Notes: a model not told the origin generated them from the sequence alone. Positions 1 to 9,446 are shown, numbered from the stretch's first letter. The stretch: DNA of 43,102 bases from Rhodospirillaceae bacterium (GCA_023266845.1 JAHFPH010000005.1:7858-50959); one strand, 5' to 3'. Translations and numbers: made by a program.

Positions 1-451
1 AACGCCGCGCCAGGAAGAAGGCGCGCAGCAATTCGGCCGCGCGCGCGTCGCCGATGCCGCCATAGACCTCGGGCCGGTGGTGGCAGGTGGCTTGCGTGAA
101 GATGCGCGCGCCGTTCTCGACCCCGCCGCCCTTGGGGTCGGGCGCGCCGTAGTAGAGCCGCCGGATGCGCGCGAAGGAAATCGCCTGGGCGCACATCGCG
201 CAAGGCTCCAACGTCACGTACAGGTCGCATTCCGGCAGCCGCGTCGCGCCGAGCGCCTTGGCGCCGGCGCGAATCGCCAGCAGCTCGGCATGCGCCGTGG
301 GGTCGTGGTCCGCCTCGGTGCGGTTATGCGCCGCCGCGACCACCTTGCCCGCGCCGTCCGCCAGCACCGCGCCGATCGGCACTTCACCCGCCCGGGCGGC
401 CTTTTCCGCCTCGGCCAGGGCCAAATCCATGAAAGATCGGGTTTCCGCCAT
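1..451 (-). CDS. tadA: tRNA-adenosine deaminase (TadA), C-terminus truncated by window edge
   Basis: Minus-strand translation from ATG at 451: MAETRSFMDLALAEAEKAARAGEVPIGAVLADG...HAELLAIR...LYVTLEPCAMCAQAI, with the deaminase HAE and PCxxC zinc motifs. The supplied ORF 214..513 is a different frame. Confidence 0.9.
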   Translation of the reverse strand, partial: MAETRSFMDLALAEAEKAARAGEVPIGAVLADGAGKVVAAAHNRTEADHDPTAHAELLAIRAGAKALGATRLPECDLYVTLEPCAMCAQAISFARIRRLYYGAPDPKGGGVENGARIFTQATCHHRPEVYGGIGDARAAELLRAFFLARR

Positions 452-475
452 CGCGCGAACTTGGCTGGACCTATC

Positions 476-504
476 TTTACGGTCAAGGGCGACGGCCCTA
501 GATT
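476..504 (+). promoter_or_regulatory. Putative sigma70-type promoter giving a leaderless transcript of the C26 gene
   Basis: TTTACG (476-481), 17-nt spacer, TAGATT (499-504), then only 7 nt to the ATG at 512. No Shine-Dalgarno sequence. Confidence 0.45.
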
Positions 505-511
505 GCGCCCC

Positions 512-1222
512 ATGTCCCTTCCCGTAATCGGCCTGACGCTGGACGCCGAAAAGCCCGGCGGCTATTCGAAATTCCCGTGGTACGCGGTGCGCGAGAATTA
601 CTGCGCCGCCGTGTCGCGCGCCGGCGGGCTTCCCATGCTTCTGCCGCACGAGCCGGAACGCGCGAACGACTATCTGGACACGATCGACGGGCTGATCGTC
701 ACCGGCGGGGCGTTCGACGTGGACCCGGCGATCTTCGGCGACAAAACGCGGCACGAAAAAGTCACCACCAAGGACCGCCGCACGCAATTCGAGCTGGCGG
801 TTGCGCGCGGGGCGCTGGAACGCGACATGCCGGTCTTGGGCATTTGCGGCGGGCAGCAGCTGCTGCACGTCGTCTTGGGCGGCAAGCTGATCCAGCACAT
901 TCCCGACGAGGTGAAGAACGCGCTGAAGCACGAGCAGCCCAACCCGCGCGACGAGCCGGGGCACGAGGTCGAGATCGTGCCGGGGACGATGTTGCACAAG
1001 GTGGTGGGGACGACGAAACTCAAGGTCAACAGCGCGCATCACCAGGCGGCCAAGGACATGCCTAGGGGCGTCGTCGTCAACGCGCGCGCGCCGGACGGCG
1101 TGATCGAGGGCATGGAGGCGCCGCGCTATCGCTTTTGCCTTGGCGTGCAATGGCACCCCGAATTTTCCATCAGCCCTGGCGACGACAAGATCTTCGACGC
1201 CTTCGTTGCGGCTTGCCGCTGA
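512..1222 (+). CDS. Gamma-glutamyl-gamma-aminobutyrate hydrolase family protein (class I GATase-like, peptidase C26)
   Basis: MSLPVIGLTLDAEKPGGYSKFPWYAVRENYCAAV...; nucleophile elbow LGICGGQQLL and GVQWHPEF. Confidence 0.85.
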   Translation: MSLPVIGLTLDAEKPGGYSKFPWYAVRENYCAAVSRAGGLPMLLPHEPERANDYLDTIDGLIVTGGAFDVDPAIFGDKTRHEKVTTKDRRTQFELAVARGALERDMPVLGICGGQQLLHVVLGGKLIQHIPDEVKNALKHEQPNPRDEPGHEVEIVPGTMLHKVVGTTKLKVNSAHHQAAKDMPRGVVVNARAPDGVIEGMEAPRYRFCLGVQWHPEFSISPGDDKIFDAFVAACR

Positions 1223-1244
1223 CGCGGCGGGGCCGCCTGCCGCT

Positions 1245-2048
1245 ATGAATATCCCGCAGCGCGTCGCCAAGCTGATCGCCCGCGCGGGCCTGTGCTCGCG
1301 CCGCGACGCCGAAAAGCTGATCGCCGCGGGACGCGTGAAGCTGGACGGCAAGACCCTGACCACGCAGGGCGCGGCGACGGACGATCCGGTCCGCATTCTG
1401 GTCGACGGCAAGCCCCTGCCCGCGCCGCAGCGCGCGCGGCTGTGGCGCTATCACAAGCCGGCGGGGCTGGTAACCACGGCGCGCGATCCCGAGGGCCGGC
1501 CCACGGTGTTCGACCGGCTGCCCGCCACCTTGCCGCGGGTGATGACGGTCGGGCGGCTGGACCTGAACTCGGAAGGCCTGCTGCTTTTGACCAACGACGG
1601 CGCGCTGGCGCGGCATCTGGAATTGCCGGCCACGAGCTGGGTGCGCCGCTATCGCGTGCGCGTGCATGGCCGGCCCGATCCGGCGCGGCTGAAAAACCTG
1701 GCGCAAGGAACGACCGTGGACGGCGTGCGCTACGGCCGGGTCGAGGCGGCGCTGGAAAGCGAGAAGGGCAGCAATGCGTGGCTGGCGATGGCGCTGACCG
1801 AAGGCCGCAACCGCGAGGTACGCAAGCTGTGCGAGTCGATGGGACTGCAAGTGTCGCGCCTGATCCGCGTGGCGTATGGTCCTTTCCAACTTGGCCTGCT
1901 GCCGCGCGGTGAGGTGGAGGAGATTCCAGCGCGCGTCCTGAAAGACCAGGTCGGCGGCGCGTTCGGCGGCAAAGCCAAGGAAAAGAATGCGCCCCACGGC
2001 GGAGCCGCAATACACAAAAGCGGCGAAGCCGCGAAAACATGCGGATAG
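1245..2048 (+). CDS. 23S rRNA pseudouridine synthase, RluB/RsuA family
   Basis: N-terminal S4 domain (RVAKLIARAGLCSRRDAEKLIAAGRV) and RsuA-type GRLDLNSEGLLLLTNDG; ends EGRNREVRKLCESMGLQVSRLIRVAYGPF. Confidence 0.9.
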   Translation: MNIPQRVAKLIARAGLCSRRDAEKLIAAGRVKLDGKTLTTQGAATDDPVRILVDGKPLPAPQRARLWRYHKPAGLVTTARDPEGRPTVFDRLPATLPRVMTVGRLDLNSEGLLLLTNDGALARHLELPATSWVRRYRVRVHGRPDPARLKNLAQGTTVDGVRYGRVEAALESEKGSNAWLAMALTEGRNREVRKLCESMGLQVSRLIRVAYGPFQLGLLPRGEVEEIPARVLKDQVGGAFGGKAKEKNAPHGGAAIHKSGEAAKTCG

Positions 2049-2608
2049 TCGCGGGTAGGCATCGCGGGCGCAAGATCGGCGCCCCCGCCGGCGTCGATAT
2101 TCGGCCAACGGCCGACCGCGCGCGCCAGGCCGTGTTCGACGTGCTGGCGCATCATCCCGAAACCGCCGGAAAGCTTTTGGCCGGCGCCGAGGTGCTGGAC
2201 GCTTTCGCCGGCACCGGCGCGATGGGGCTGGAGGCGCTGTCGCGCGGCGCCGGGCGCGCCGTGTTCATCGACAACGCCACCGCCGCGCTCGCCTGCATCC
2301 GCGCCAACGCTAGGGCGTTGGGCGAAACCGAGCGCGTCACGGCGCTGCTGGGCGACGCCACGCGGCCGCCGCGCGCGCAAATGCCGGCGACCCTCGCCTT
2401 CCTCGATCCACCCTACGGCATGGGGTTGGCGGAAGCGGCGCTGGAGGCGCTGGCGGCGCAGGGCTGGTTCACCCCTGGCGCCGTGATCGTGGTGGAGCAA
2501 GCGGCGCGCGACGAGATGGAGCCGCCCGCGGGGTTCGCCGGGTTCGACGTGCGCCGCTATGGCCGCGCGCGGTTCCTGTTCCTGCGCTACAGTGGCGGCG
2601 GGGGCTAG
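2039..2608 (+). CDS. rsmD: 16S rRNA (guanine(966)-N(2))-methyltransferase RsmD
   Basis: MRIVAGRHRGRKI...RPTADRARQAVFDVL...DAFAGTGAMGLEALSRGA...LDPPYGMGL. Overlaps the upstream gene by 10 nt. Confidence 0.92.
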   Translation: MRIVAGRHRGRKIGAPAGVDIRPTADRARQAVFDVLAHHPETAGKLLAGAEVLDAFAGTGAMGLEALSRGAGRAVFIDNATAALACIRANARALGETERVTALLGDATRPPRAQMPATLAFLDPPYGMGLAEAALEALAAQGWFTPGAVIVVEQAARDEMEPPAGFAGFDVRRYGRARFLFLRYSGGGG

Positions 2609-2629
2609 GCCTAAGATTTGGGGACTCCG

Positions 2630-3250
2630 ATGCTGAAGTTTTTCTTTTCGCCCGGCAGTTGCGCGCTTGCCTCGCGCATCGCCTTGGAAGAGGCGGGCGC
2701 GGAATACGAGGCCGTGCGGCTGAACTTCGCGGCCAACGAGCAGCGCAAGCCGGAGTATCTGAAGATCAATCCGAAAGGGCGCGTTCCGGCGCTCGTGACG
2801 GACCGGGGGATTCTGACCGAGACTCCGGCGATCCTGGCGTTCGTCGCGCAGAGCTTTCCCAAGGCAAGGCTGGCGCCGCTGGACGACCCGTTCGGATTCG
2901 CGCGGGTACAGGCCTTCAACAGCTATCTGTGCTCGACCGTGCATGTGGCGCATGCGCATCGCATGCGCGGCTATCGCTGGGCGGACGATCCCGTGGCGCT
3001 TGCCGATATGAAACGCAAAGTGCCGCAAACCGTCGGCGAATGCTACGAGCTGATCGAGCGCGAGATGATCCAAGGCCCCTGGGTGATGGGCGAGGCCTAT
3101 ACGATCGGCGACCCGTATCTCTTCACCTTGGCGCGCTGGCTGAAAGGCGACGGGATCGACGTGGCCCGGTTCCCGAAGATTCACGATCACATGCGCCGCA
3201 TGCAGGAACGGCCGGCCGTGAAAAATTCCCTGACCGGCGAAACCGCCTAG
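2630..3250 (+). CDS. Glutathione S-transferase family protein
   Basis: MLKFFFSPGSCALASRIALEEAGAEYEAVRLNF...NPKGRVPALVTDRGILTETPAILAFVA. Confidence 0.85.
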   Translation: MLKFFFSPGSCALASRIALEEAGAEYEAVRLNFAANEQRKPEYLKINPKGRVPALVTDRGILTETPAILAFVAQSFPKARLAPLDDPFGFARVQAFNSYLCSTVHVAHAHRMRGYRWADDPVALADMKRKVPQTVGECYELIEREMIQGPWVMGEAYTIGDPYLFTLARWLKGDGIDVARFPKIHDHMRRMQERPAVKNSLTGETA

Positions 3251-3271
3251 GCGCGCGACGGGAAGAACGCG

Positions 3272-3712
3272 GTGGCCGCCGGCAACTTCACCGTCAAGGT
3301 CGAATGGGGCGACTGCGACGCCGCCAAGATCGTGTTCTATCCCAATTTCTTCCGCTGGATGGACGCGGCGGCCTGGAATTTCTTCGACGCCAACGGGTTG
3401 TCGCCGCAAAAGCTGTTTTCCGCGCATGGCTGGATCGGCTTTCCGCTGGTCGGCGCGCGCGCCACGTTCCGCAAACCGGCGCGTTTCGGCGACAAGCTCG
3501 AGATTGAAACCACGGTCGCGCGCTGGGGCGGCAAGAGCTTCGAGCTTAGGCACGCGATCCGCATCGCCGGCGAAGTGGCGGTGGAGGGCCGGGAGACGCG
3601 CATCTGGGGCGTGTCCGACCCCGCCAATCCGGGGAAACTTCGCGCCGGGGCCATCCCCGCGGAGGTCAAGGCGCGCATCCCCGCGGCAGATGCCGAAAAA
3701 AACAGCGCGTAA
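3272..3712 (+). CDS. Acyl-CoA thioesterase, 4-hydroxybenzoyl-CoA thioesterase-like hotdog fold (GTG start)
   Basis: FTVKVEWGDCDAAKIVFYPNFFRWMDAAAWNFF, typical 4HBT active-site segment. Confidence 0.8.
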   Translation: MAAGNFTVKVEWGDCDAAKIVFYPNFFRWMDAAAWNFFDANGLSPQKLFSAHGWIGFPLVGARATFRKPARFGDKLEIETTVARWGGKSFELRHAIRIAGEVAVEGRETRIWGVSDPANPGKLRAGAIPAEVKARIPAADAEKNSA

Positions 3713-3841
3713 TCGGGCCTGGCCTGGGCCTTGCAGGCCTTCCGCCGCGCCGGGGCTTTGGCTAGAGTACCGGTTCGCTGGGGGATGGGGTGCCGGCCGC
3801 CGAGGGGCCGCCCCCGCAAGAAAAACAGGGAGCTTGGAAAC

Positions 3842-4822
3842 ATGAACAGATCGCTGAGCTTGGCGGCCGTCGCGGCCGCCGCCGTTCTATGCGCGCCGAT
3901 TTCGGCGTCAATGGCCCAGACCAAGTGGGACATGCCGATGGCCTATCCGGCCACCAATTTCCACACCATCAACGCGCAGAAATTCGCCGACGCGGTGAAG
4001 GCGGGCACCAGCGGCAAGCTCGAGATCACGATCCACGCCAACGGCTCGCTGTTCAAGGCGAACGAGATCAAGCGCGCGGTGCAGACCGGCCAGGCGCAGA
4101 TCGGCGAAGCGCTGATGGTCAACATGGAGAACGAAGAGGCGATCTTCGGCGCCGACGGCGTGCCGTTCCTGGCCACCGACTTCAAGGCGGCGAAGAAGCT
4201 GGCCGACGCGGCCAAGCCCGTCGTGGAAAAGAAACTGGCGGCCTGGGACCTGACCCTGCTGTACGCGGTGCCGTGGCCGCCGCAGGGCATCTATGCCAAC
4301 AAGCCGCTGGAATCGGTCAAGGACATGGAAGGCTTGAAGTGGCGCGCCTATAGCCCGGCGACCTCGCGCCTGGGCGAGATGGTGAAGGCCCAGCCCGTGG
4401 TGATCCAGGCCGCGGAGCTTAGCCAGGCGCTTTCGACCGGCAAGGTGAACTCGTTCATGTCGTCGGGCGCGACCGGCGTGGACGCCAAGGTGTGGGAGCA
4501 GCTGAGCCATTTCTACGACACCCAGGCCTGGCTGCCCAAGAACATGGTGGTGGTGAACAAGGCGGCGCTGGCGAAGCTCGACAAGGCGGCGCAGGACGTG
4601 GTGATCGCCGAAGCGAAGAAGGCCGAGGCGGCGGGCTGGGCCGAGTGCGAGAAGCTGACCAAGGGGTATCTCGAAACCCTGGCCAAGAACGGCATGAAGG
4701 TCGAGGCGCCCAGCGCCAAGTTCAAGGAAGACCTGGCCGCCATCGGCAAGACCATGACCGAAGAATGGATCAAGAAGGCGGGACCGGACGGACAGGCCAT
4801 CGTCGCCGCCTATCGCAAATAG
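3842..4822 (+). CDS. dctP: TRAP transporter substrate-binding protein (DctP family)
   Basis: Signal peptide MNRSLSLAAVAAAAVLCAPISASMAQ, then a DctP fold segment (KFADAVKAGTSGKLEITIHANGSLFKANEIKRAVQTGQAQIGE). Confidence 0.9.
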   Translation: MNRSLSLAAVAAAAVLCAPISASMAQTKWDMPMAYPATNFHTINAQKFADAVKAGTSGKLEITIHANGSLFKANEIKRAVQTGQAQIGEALMVNMENEEAIFGADGVPFLATDFKAAKKLADAAKPVVEKKLAAWDLTLLYAVPWPPQGIYANKPLESVKDMEGLKWRAYSPATSRLGEMVKAQPVVIQAAELSQALSTGKVNSFMSSGATGVDAKVWEQLSHFYDTQAWLPKNMVVVNKAALAKLDKAAQDVVIAEAKKAEAAGWAECEKLTKGYLETLAKNGMKVEAPSAKFKEDLAAIGKTMTEEWIKKAGPDGQAIVAAYRK

Positions 4823-4834
4823 CCGAACAGGAAC

Positions 4835-4860
4835 GGGGCGGACCCAAGGGTCCGCCCCTT
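4835..4860 (+). terminator. Intergenic GC-rich hairpin between dctP and dctQ (attenuator or mRNA-stability element)
   Basis: GGGGCGGACCC-AA-GGGTCCGCCCC-TT: 11-nt perfect inverted repeat (4835-4845 / 4848-4858), no real U-tract. Confidence 0.6.
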
Positions 4861-4884
4861 CCGCATCAGGCGGTCCTTCACGCG

Positions 4885-5400
4885 ATGCGAACTTTCCTCG
4901 ACAAACTGTACCTGGCCTGCGGGGCGGCGGCCGGCGTGTTCATGGTCGGCGTCTGCGTGTTTTCGGTCTATTCGATCGGCGGCGGGATTTTCGGCTATGT
5001 CGCGCGCTCGGCCGACGAGTTCGCCGGCTATTCGATGGCCGCGTCGTCGTTCCTGGCGCTGGCCTATACCTTCGGGCACGGCGAGCATATCCGCGTGACG
5101 CTGGTGCTGGAAAAGCTTTCCGGCGCGCGGCGGCGCTGGCTGGAGTTGTGGGCGCTGTTCGCCGGGTCGTGTCTGGCGGGGTTCCTGGCGTTCTACAGCG
5201 TCAAGAACATGTACACGTCCTGGGCGCTGAACGACATGTCGCAGGGGCTAATTCCAATCCCGTTGTGGATTCCGCAAATCCCCATGGCGATCGGCACCGC
5301 GGTTCTGTTCATCGCGCTGCTGGACAAGCTGGTGCAGGTCGCGCGCGGCGGCGCGCTGTTGCACGACATCGACGCCAAAGACGCGCATGTCGAGCGCTGA
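4885..5400 (+). CDS. dctQ: TRAP transporter small permease (DctQ)
   Basis: MRTFLDKLYLACGAAAGVFMVGVCVFSVYSIGG...; four hydrophobic segments; lies between dctP and dctM. Confidence 0.87.
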   Translation: MRTFLDKLYLACGAAAGVFMVGVCVFSVYSIGGGIFGYVARSADEFAGYSMAASSFLALAYTFGHGEHIRVTLVLEKLSGARRRWLELWALFAGSCLAGFLAFYSVKNMYTSWALNDMSQGLIPIPLWIPQIPMAIGTAVLFIALLDKLVQVARGGALLHDIDAKDAHVER

Positions 5401-5406
5401 GCCGGC

Positions 5407-6714
5407 ATGAGCGATATCGAGATCTTCGGCCTGCTGCTGATCATCCTGTTCAGCCTTTTGGGCTCGGGCATCTGGATCGGCCTGTCGCTCTTGGGCGTGG
5501 CGACGGTGGCGATGCTTACCTTCACCACGCGGCCCGCCGGCGACGCGATGGCCACCACGATCTGGGGTGCGAGCTCGAGCTGGACCTTGACCGCCCTGCC
5601 GTTGTTCATCTGGATGGGCGAGATTCTGTTCCGCACGCGCCTGTCGGAGGACATGTTCCGCGGCCTGGCGCCGTGGATGACGCGCGTGCCCGGGCGCCTG
5701 CTGCACACCAATGTGGTGGGCTGCGCCATTTTCGCCGCCATCTCGGGCTCGTCGGCCGCGACCTGCGCCACGATCGGCAAGATGACCCTGCCGGAGCTGA
5801 AATCGCGCGGCTATCCCGACGGCGTCTCGATCGGCACGCTGGCTGGATCGGGCACCCTCGGCCTCTTGATCCCGCCGTCCCTTATCATGATCGTCTATGG
5901 CGTGGCGGCCGAGGTGTCGATCGCCAAGCTGTTCATCGCCGGCATCCTGCCGGGCATCATGCTGGCGGCGATGTTCAGCGGCTATGTGATCGTGTGGGCG
6001 CTGTTCAACCCGGAGAAAGTGCCGGAAGAAAAGATCCACCCCTCGCTGGCCGAAAAGATCTACGCCAGCCGCCACCTGATCCCCGCCGTGCTGCTGATCG
6101 CCCTGGTGCTGGGGTCGATCTATACCGGGCTTGCCACCGCCACCGAATCGGCGGCGCTCGGCGCGGTCGGCGCGTTGGTGCTGTCGGCGGTGCAGGGGTC
6201 GCTCAATCGCAAGAATTTCGTCGAGGCGGTGCTGGGCGCGACGCGGCTTTCCTGCATGATCGCGCTGATCCTGGCCGGCGCGCAGTTCCTGACGCTGGCG
6301 ATGGGCTTCACCGGCCTGCCGCGCCACCTGGCCGAGTGGATCAACAGCCTGCATTTGTCGCCCTATGCGCTGATCTTCGCGCTGACGCTGTTCTATATCG
6401 TGCTGGGCTGCTTTCTCGACGGCATCTCGATGGTGGTGCTGACCATGGCGGTGCTGCTGCCCACGGTGCAGAAGGCGGGCATCGACGAGCTGTGGTTCGG
6501 GATTTTCGTCGTGCTGGTGGTCGAGATGGCGCAGATCACCCCGCCCGTCGGCTTCAACCTGTTCGTGCTGCAAGGCATGACCGGCAAGCAGATCACCTGG
6601 ATCGCGCGCCACACCATCCCGCTGTTTCTTTTGATGTGCGTGGCGGTGGCGATCGTCACGCTGTTCCCGCAGATCGTCAATTTCCTGCCCGACCAGATGA
6701 TGGTGCGCCGCTAG
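5407..6714 (+). CDS. dctM: TRAP transporter large permease (DctM)
   Basis: MSDIEIFGLLLIILFSLLGSGIWIGLSLLGV...GTLGLLIPPSLIMIVYG...AQITPPVGFNLFVLQG. Confidence 0.93.
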   Translation: MSDIEIFGLLLIILFSLLGSGIWIGLSLLGVATVAMLTFTTRPAGDAMATTIWGASSSWTLTALPLFIWMGEILFRTRLSEDMFRGLAPWMTRVPGRLLHTNVVGCAIFAAISGSSAATCATIGKMTLPELKSRGYPDGVSIGTLAGSGTLGLLIPPSLIMIVYGVAAEVSIAKLFIAGILPGIMLAAMFSGYVIVWALFNPEKVPEEKIHPSLAEKIYASRHLIPAVLLIALVLGSIYTGLATATESAALGAVGALVLSAVQGSLNRKNFVEAVLGATRLSCMIALILAGAQFLTLAMGFTGLPRHLAEWINSLHLSPYALIFALTLFYIVLGCFLDGISMVVLTMAVLLPTVQKAGIDELWFGIFVVLVVEMAQITPPVGFNLFVLQGMTGKQITWIARHTIPLFLLMCVAVAIVTLFPQIVNFLPDQMMVRR

Positions 6715-6720
6715 GCGTCG

Positions 6721-6726
6721 TATAAT
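6721..6726 (+). promoter_or_regulatory. Consensus -10 TATAAT just upstream of the LhgO-like gene
   Basis: Exact TATAAT 8 nt before the ATG at 6735. The -35 at 17-nt spacing (TGATGG) is weak. Confidence 0.4.
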
Positions 6727-6734
6727 CCGCGGCC

Positions 6735-7844
6735 ATGACCGAATCCGTCGAATGCGCGGTGATCGGCGCGGGCGTGGTGGGCCTGGCGGTGGCGCGCGCG
6801 CTGGCGCGCGCGGGTCGCGAGGTGGTGGTGCTGGAAGCGGCGGATTGCATCGGCAGCCACACCAGCAGCCGCAATTCCGAGGTGATCCACGCCGGCATCT
6901 ATTACCCGGCGGGCAGCTTGAAGGCGCGGATGTGCGTCGCGGGCCGGCGCGCGCTCTATGCCTACTGCGCCGATCGGGGCGTGGCTTACAACAACTGCGG
7001 CAAACTGATCGTAGCCTGCGCCGAGGAAGAGAAGGCGGGGTTGGAGAAAATCCGCGCCCAGGCCTTAGCCAACGGCGTGGCCGATCTGGAATGGATGGAG
7101 CCGCGCGCGGTGCGGCAATTGGAGCCGGAGGTGGCCTGCGTCGGCGCGCTGCTGTCGCCGTCCACCGGCATCGTCGACAGCCACGGGCTGATGCTGGCGT
7201 TCCAGGGCGACGCCGAGAACCGCGGCGCGATGATCGCGTTCCTAAGCCCCGTCGCCGGCGGGCGCGTGAGCGATGGCGGCGTCGAACTTGCGGTCGGCGG
7301 TGCTGTGCCGATGCGCCTCAACGCCCGCGTCGTCGTCAACAGCGCGGGCAACGACGCGCCGGTCGTGGCCGGATCGCTCGACGGTTTCCCGCGCCGGCAC
7401 GTGCCCAAGCGTTATTTCTGCAAGGGCAACTATTTCACGCTTTCGGGCTTAAAGCCGCCGTTCCGCCGGCTGATCTATCCCGCGCCCGAGAAGGCCGGAC
7501 TTGGCGTGCATGTCACCATCGACCTGGCCGGCCAGGCGCGCTTCGGTCCCGACGTGGAATGGACCGAGACCTGGAACTACGGCGTCGATCCCGAACGCGC
7601 GCGATCCTTCTACGCGGCGATCCGCCGCTATTGGCCGGGCCTGCCCGAGGGCGCGCTGGCGCCGGGCTATTCGGGCATGCGGCCCAAGCTGCGGGCGCCG
7701 GGTGAGCCGGCTGGGGATTTCGTGATCCAAGGCCCGAACGAGCACGGCGTTAAGGGGCTGGTGAACCTGTTCGGCATCGAATCGCCGGGACTTACCGCCG
7801 CGCTCGCCATCGCCGATTACGTGGCCGAGACGCTGGGGCCTTGA
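6735..7844 (+). CDS. FAD-dependent oxidoreductase, L-2-hydroxyglutarate oxidase (LhgO)-like
   Basis: [25 protein letters not shown] dinucleotide-binding fold, then [30 protein letters not shown] typical of L2HG oxidases/dehydrogenases. Confidence 0.85.
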   Translation: MTESVECAVIGAGVVGLAVARALARAGREVVVLEAADCIGSHTSSRNSEVIHAGIYYPAGSLKARMCVAGRRALYAYCADRGVAYNNCGKLIVACAEEEKAGLEKIRAQALANGVADLEWMEPRAVRQLEPEVACVGALLSPSTGIVDSHGLMLAFQGDAENRGAMIAFLSPVAGGRVSDGGVELAVGGAVPMRLNARVVVNSAGNDAPVVAGSLDGFPRRHVPKRYFCKGNYFTLSGLKPPFRRLIYPAPEKAGLGVHVTIDLAGQARFGPDVEWTETWNYGVDPERARSFYAAIRRYWPGLPEGALAPGYSGMRPKLRAPGEPAGDFVIQGPNEHGVKGLVNLFGIESPGLTAALAIADYVAETLGP

Positions 7845-8719
7845 GCGGCGCGCACGCGGCGCTCGCGATAGATCGTGTAGATGCCGCTCAAGGCGATGAT
7901 GACGGCGCCCAGCAGCGTGAATAAATCGGGCAGGTTGTTGAACACGAGATAGCCGATGGGAATCGACCAGATCATCTGCGAATAGTTGAACGGCGCCAGC
8001 GTCGACGCGGGCGCATGGCTGAACGCCTTGATCAGCAAAAAATGGCCAAGGCCCCCGACTACCCCCAGCAGCACCATCAGCGCCCAGCCCGCGAGCCCCG
8101 GTGAAACCCACACGAAGGGCACGATCGCGCTGGTCAAAACGCTGCCGATCAGCGTCGTGTACCACAACGTGGTCATGGGATGCTCTTCGCCGGCCAGCAT
8201 GCGCGTGACCAAGTTATAGGTCGCCGAGCTGAAGGCCATCGCCACCGGCAGCAGCATGGCCCAATGGGTTTGGCCGAAACCCGGCCGGATGATGACCAGC
8301 ACGCCCAGGAACCCGGCCGTCACCGCCGCCCAGCGCCTGGGGCCCACCTTTTCGCCCAGCATCGGCACGGACAAGGCGGTGAGGATCAGCGGCGACACGA
8401 AGCCGATAGCGATCGCGTCGGCCAGCGGAATGTAATAGAGCGCGGTGAAGAAAATCGCGGTCGAGGTGAACTGCAGCGCCGAGCGCGCGAGCTGCAGCCC
8501 GGGCCGGCGGGTTGCCATCAGCATAGTCGCGCCGCGTCCACGCAGCATCAGCAGCGAGAACCCCAGGGCGAAGACGTTGCGCGCCCAGACCACCTGCATG
8601 ACCGGCAGGCTCGCCGTCAGGTATTTCGCCACCGCGTCGATCACCACGAACACGAACATCGTCCCCAGCATCAACAGGATGCCGCGGATGGCGTTTACGG
8701 GAACGGGCGACGACGGCAT
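7817..8719 (-). CDS. DMT superfamily (EamA) transporter
   Basis: About 10 hydrophobic helices, tandem EamA repeats ([34 protein letters not shown]...). The ORF extends to 8776, but 8719 is the better start. Convergent 28-nt overlap with the gene at 6735. Confidence 0.85.
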   Translation of the reverse strand: MPSSPVPVNAIRGILLMLGTMFVFVVIDAVAKYLTASLPVMQVVWARNVFALGFSLLMLRGRGATMLMATRRPGLQLARSALQFTSTAIFFTALYYIPLADAIAIGFVSPLILTALSVPMLGEKVGPRRWAAVTAGFLGVLVIIRPGFGQTHWAMLLPVAMAFSSATYNLVTRMLAGEEHPMTTLWYTTLIGSVLTSAIVPFVWVSPGLAGWALMVLLGVVGGLGHFLLIKAFSHAPASTLAPFNYSQMIWSIPIGYLVFNNLPDLFTLLGAVIIALSGIYTIYRERRVRAAQGPSVSAT

Positions 8720-8908
8720 TGGCGATGGCGGATGATGATGGCGGCAAGGGAGCGCATCGTGGACTAGGGCCAGCATTTCAGGTAATGGCAGGCGGGAGAA
8801 GCGCGAAACGCGAAGGCGTCCGCCGCGCCGGGCGTTGATCCGCCCGGCCCAAGCATAGAGTCGCGCAGCCGGATCGGCGGCCGCGGGCGTGAAGCCGCTG
8901 GGAAAGCG

Positions 8909-9433
8909 CTAGCGCTTTCCTTCCACCGTTTCCAGCAGCGCCAGCAGCCCGGCGAGGATATCCCTGGGCCGCGGCGGGCAACCCTTGATGGTCAGGTCCA
9001 CCGGCACGATCTTGTTCACGCCGCCCACGACCGCGTAGCTGCCGGCAAAGCAGCCGCCGTCGACGGCGCAATCGCCCGTCGCCACCACCCATTTGGGCCC
9101 CGGCGTGGCGCGCCAGGTGCGCTCCAGCGCCTCGGCCATGTTGGCGGTGACGGGGCCGGTCACCAGCAGCACGTCGGCATGCCTAGGGGAAGCCACGAAA
9201 CGGATGCCGAACCGCTCGATGTCGTAGATCGGGTTGTTGAGCGCGTGGATTTCCAATTCGCAGCCGTTGCAGCTGCCGGCGTCCACCTCGCGGATGGCAA
9301 GGCTGCGTCCCAGGCGCGCCTGCGCAGCGCCTTTGAGCTTGCGCGCGAGCTCCGCCAGGCCGTCGCGGTCGGCCTCGGGCGCGGCCTCGGTCATCGGCCC
9401 TTGCAAAAGGGCGCGCGCGAGCAGCGTCAGCAT
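8909..9433 (-). CDS. hyfI: HyfI/NuoB-like small subunit of a hydrogenase-4-related complex
   Basis: Proximal [4Fe-4S] ligands present: DAGSCNGCELEI, GDCAVDGGCF, GCPPRPRDIL. Confidence 0.88.
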   Translation of the reverse strand: MLTLLARALLQGPMTEAAPEADRDGLAELARKLKGAAQARLGRSLAIREVDAGSCNGCELEIHALNNPIYDIERFGIRFVASPRHADVLLVTGPVTANMAEALERTWRATPGPKWVVATGDCAVDGGCFAGSYAVVGGVNKIVPVDLTIKGCPPRPRDILAGLLALLETVEGKR

Positions 9434-9446
9434 GGCCGTGCTCCGC

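Noticed and set aside
5148-6725. 525-aa plus-strand and 454-aa minus-strand (5248..6612) ORFs over dctM
   Set aside because: Out-of-frame and antisense shadows of dctM; Arg/His/Gly-rich with no domain-like segments.
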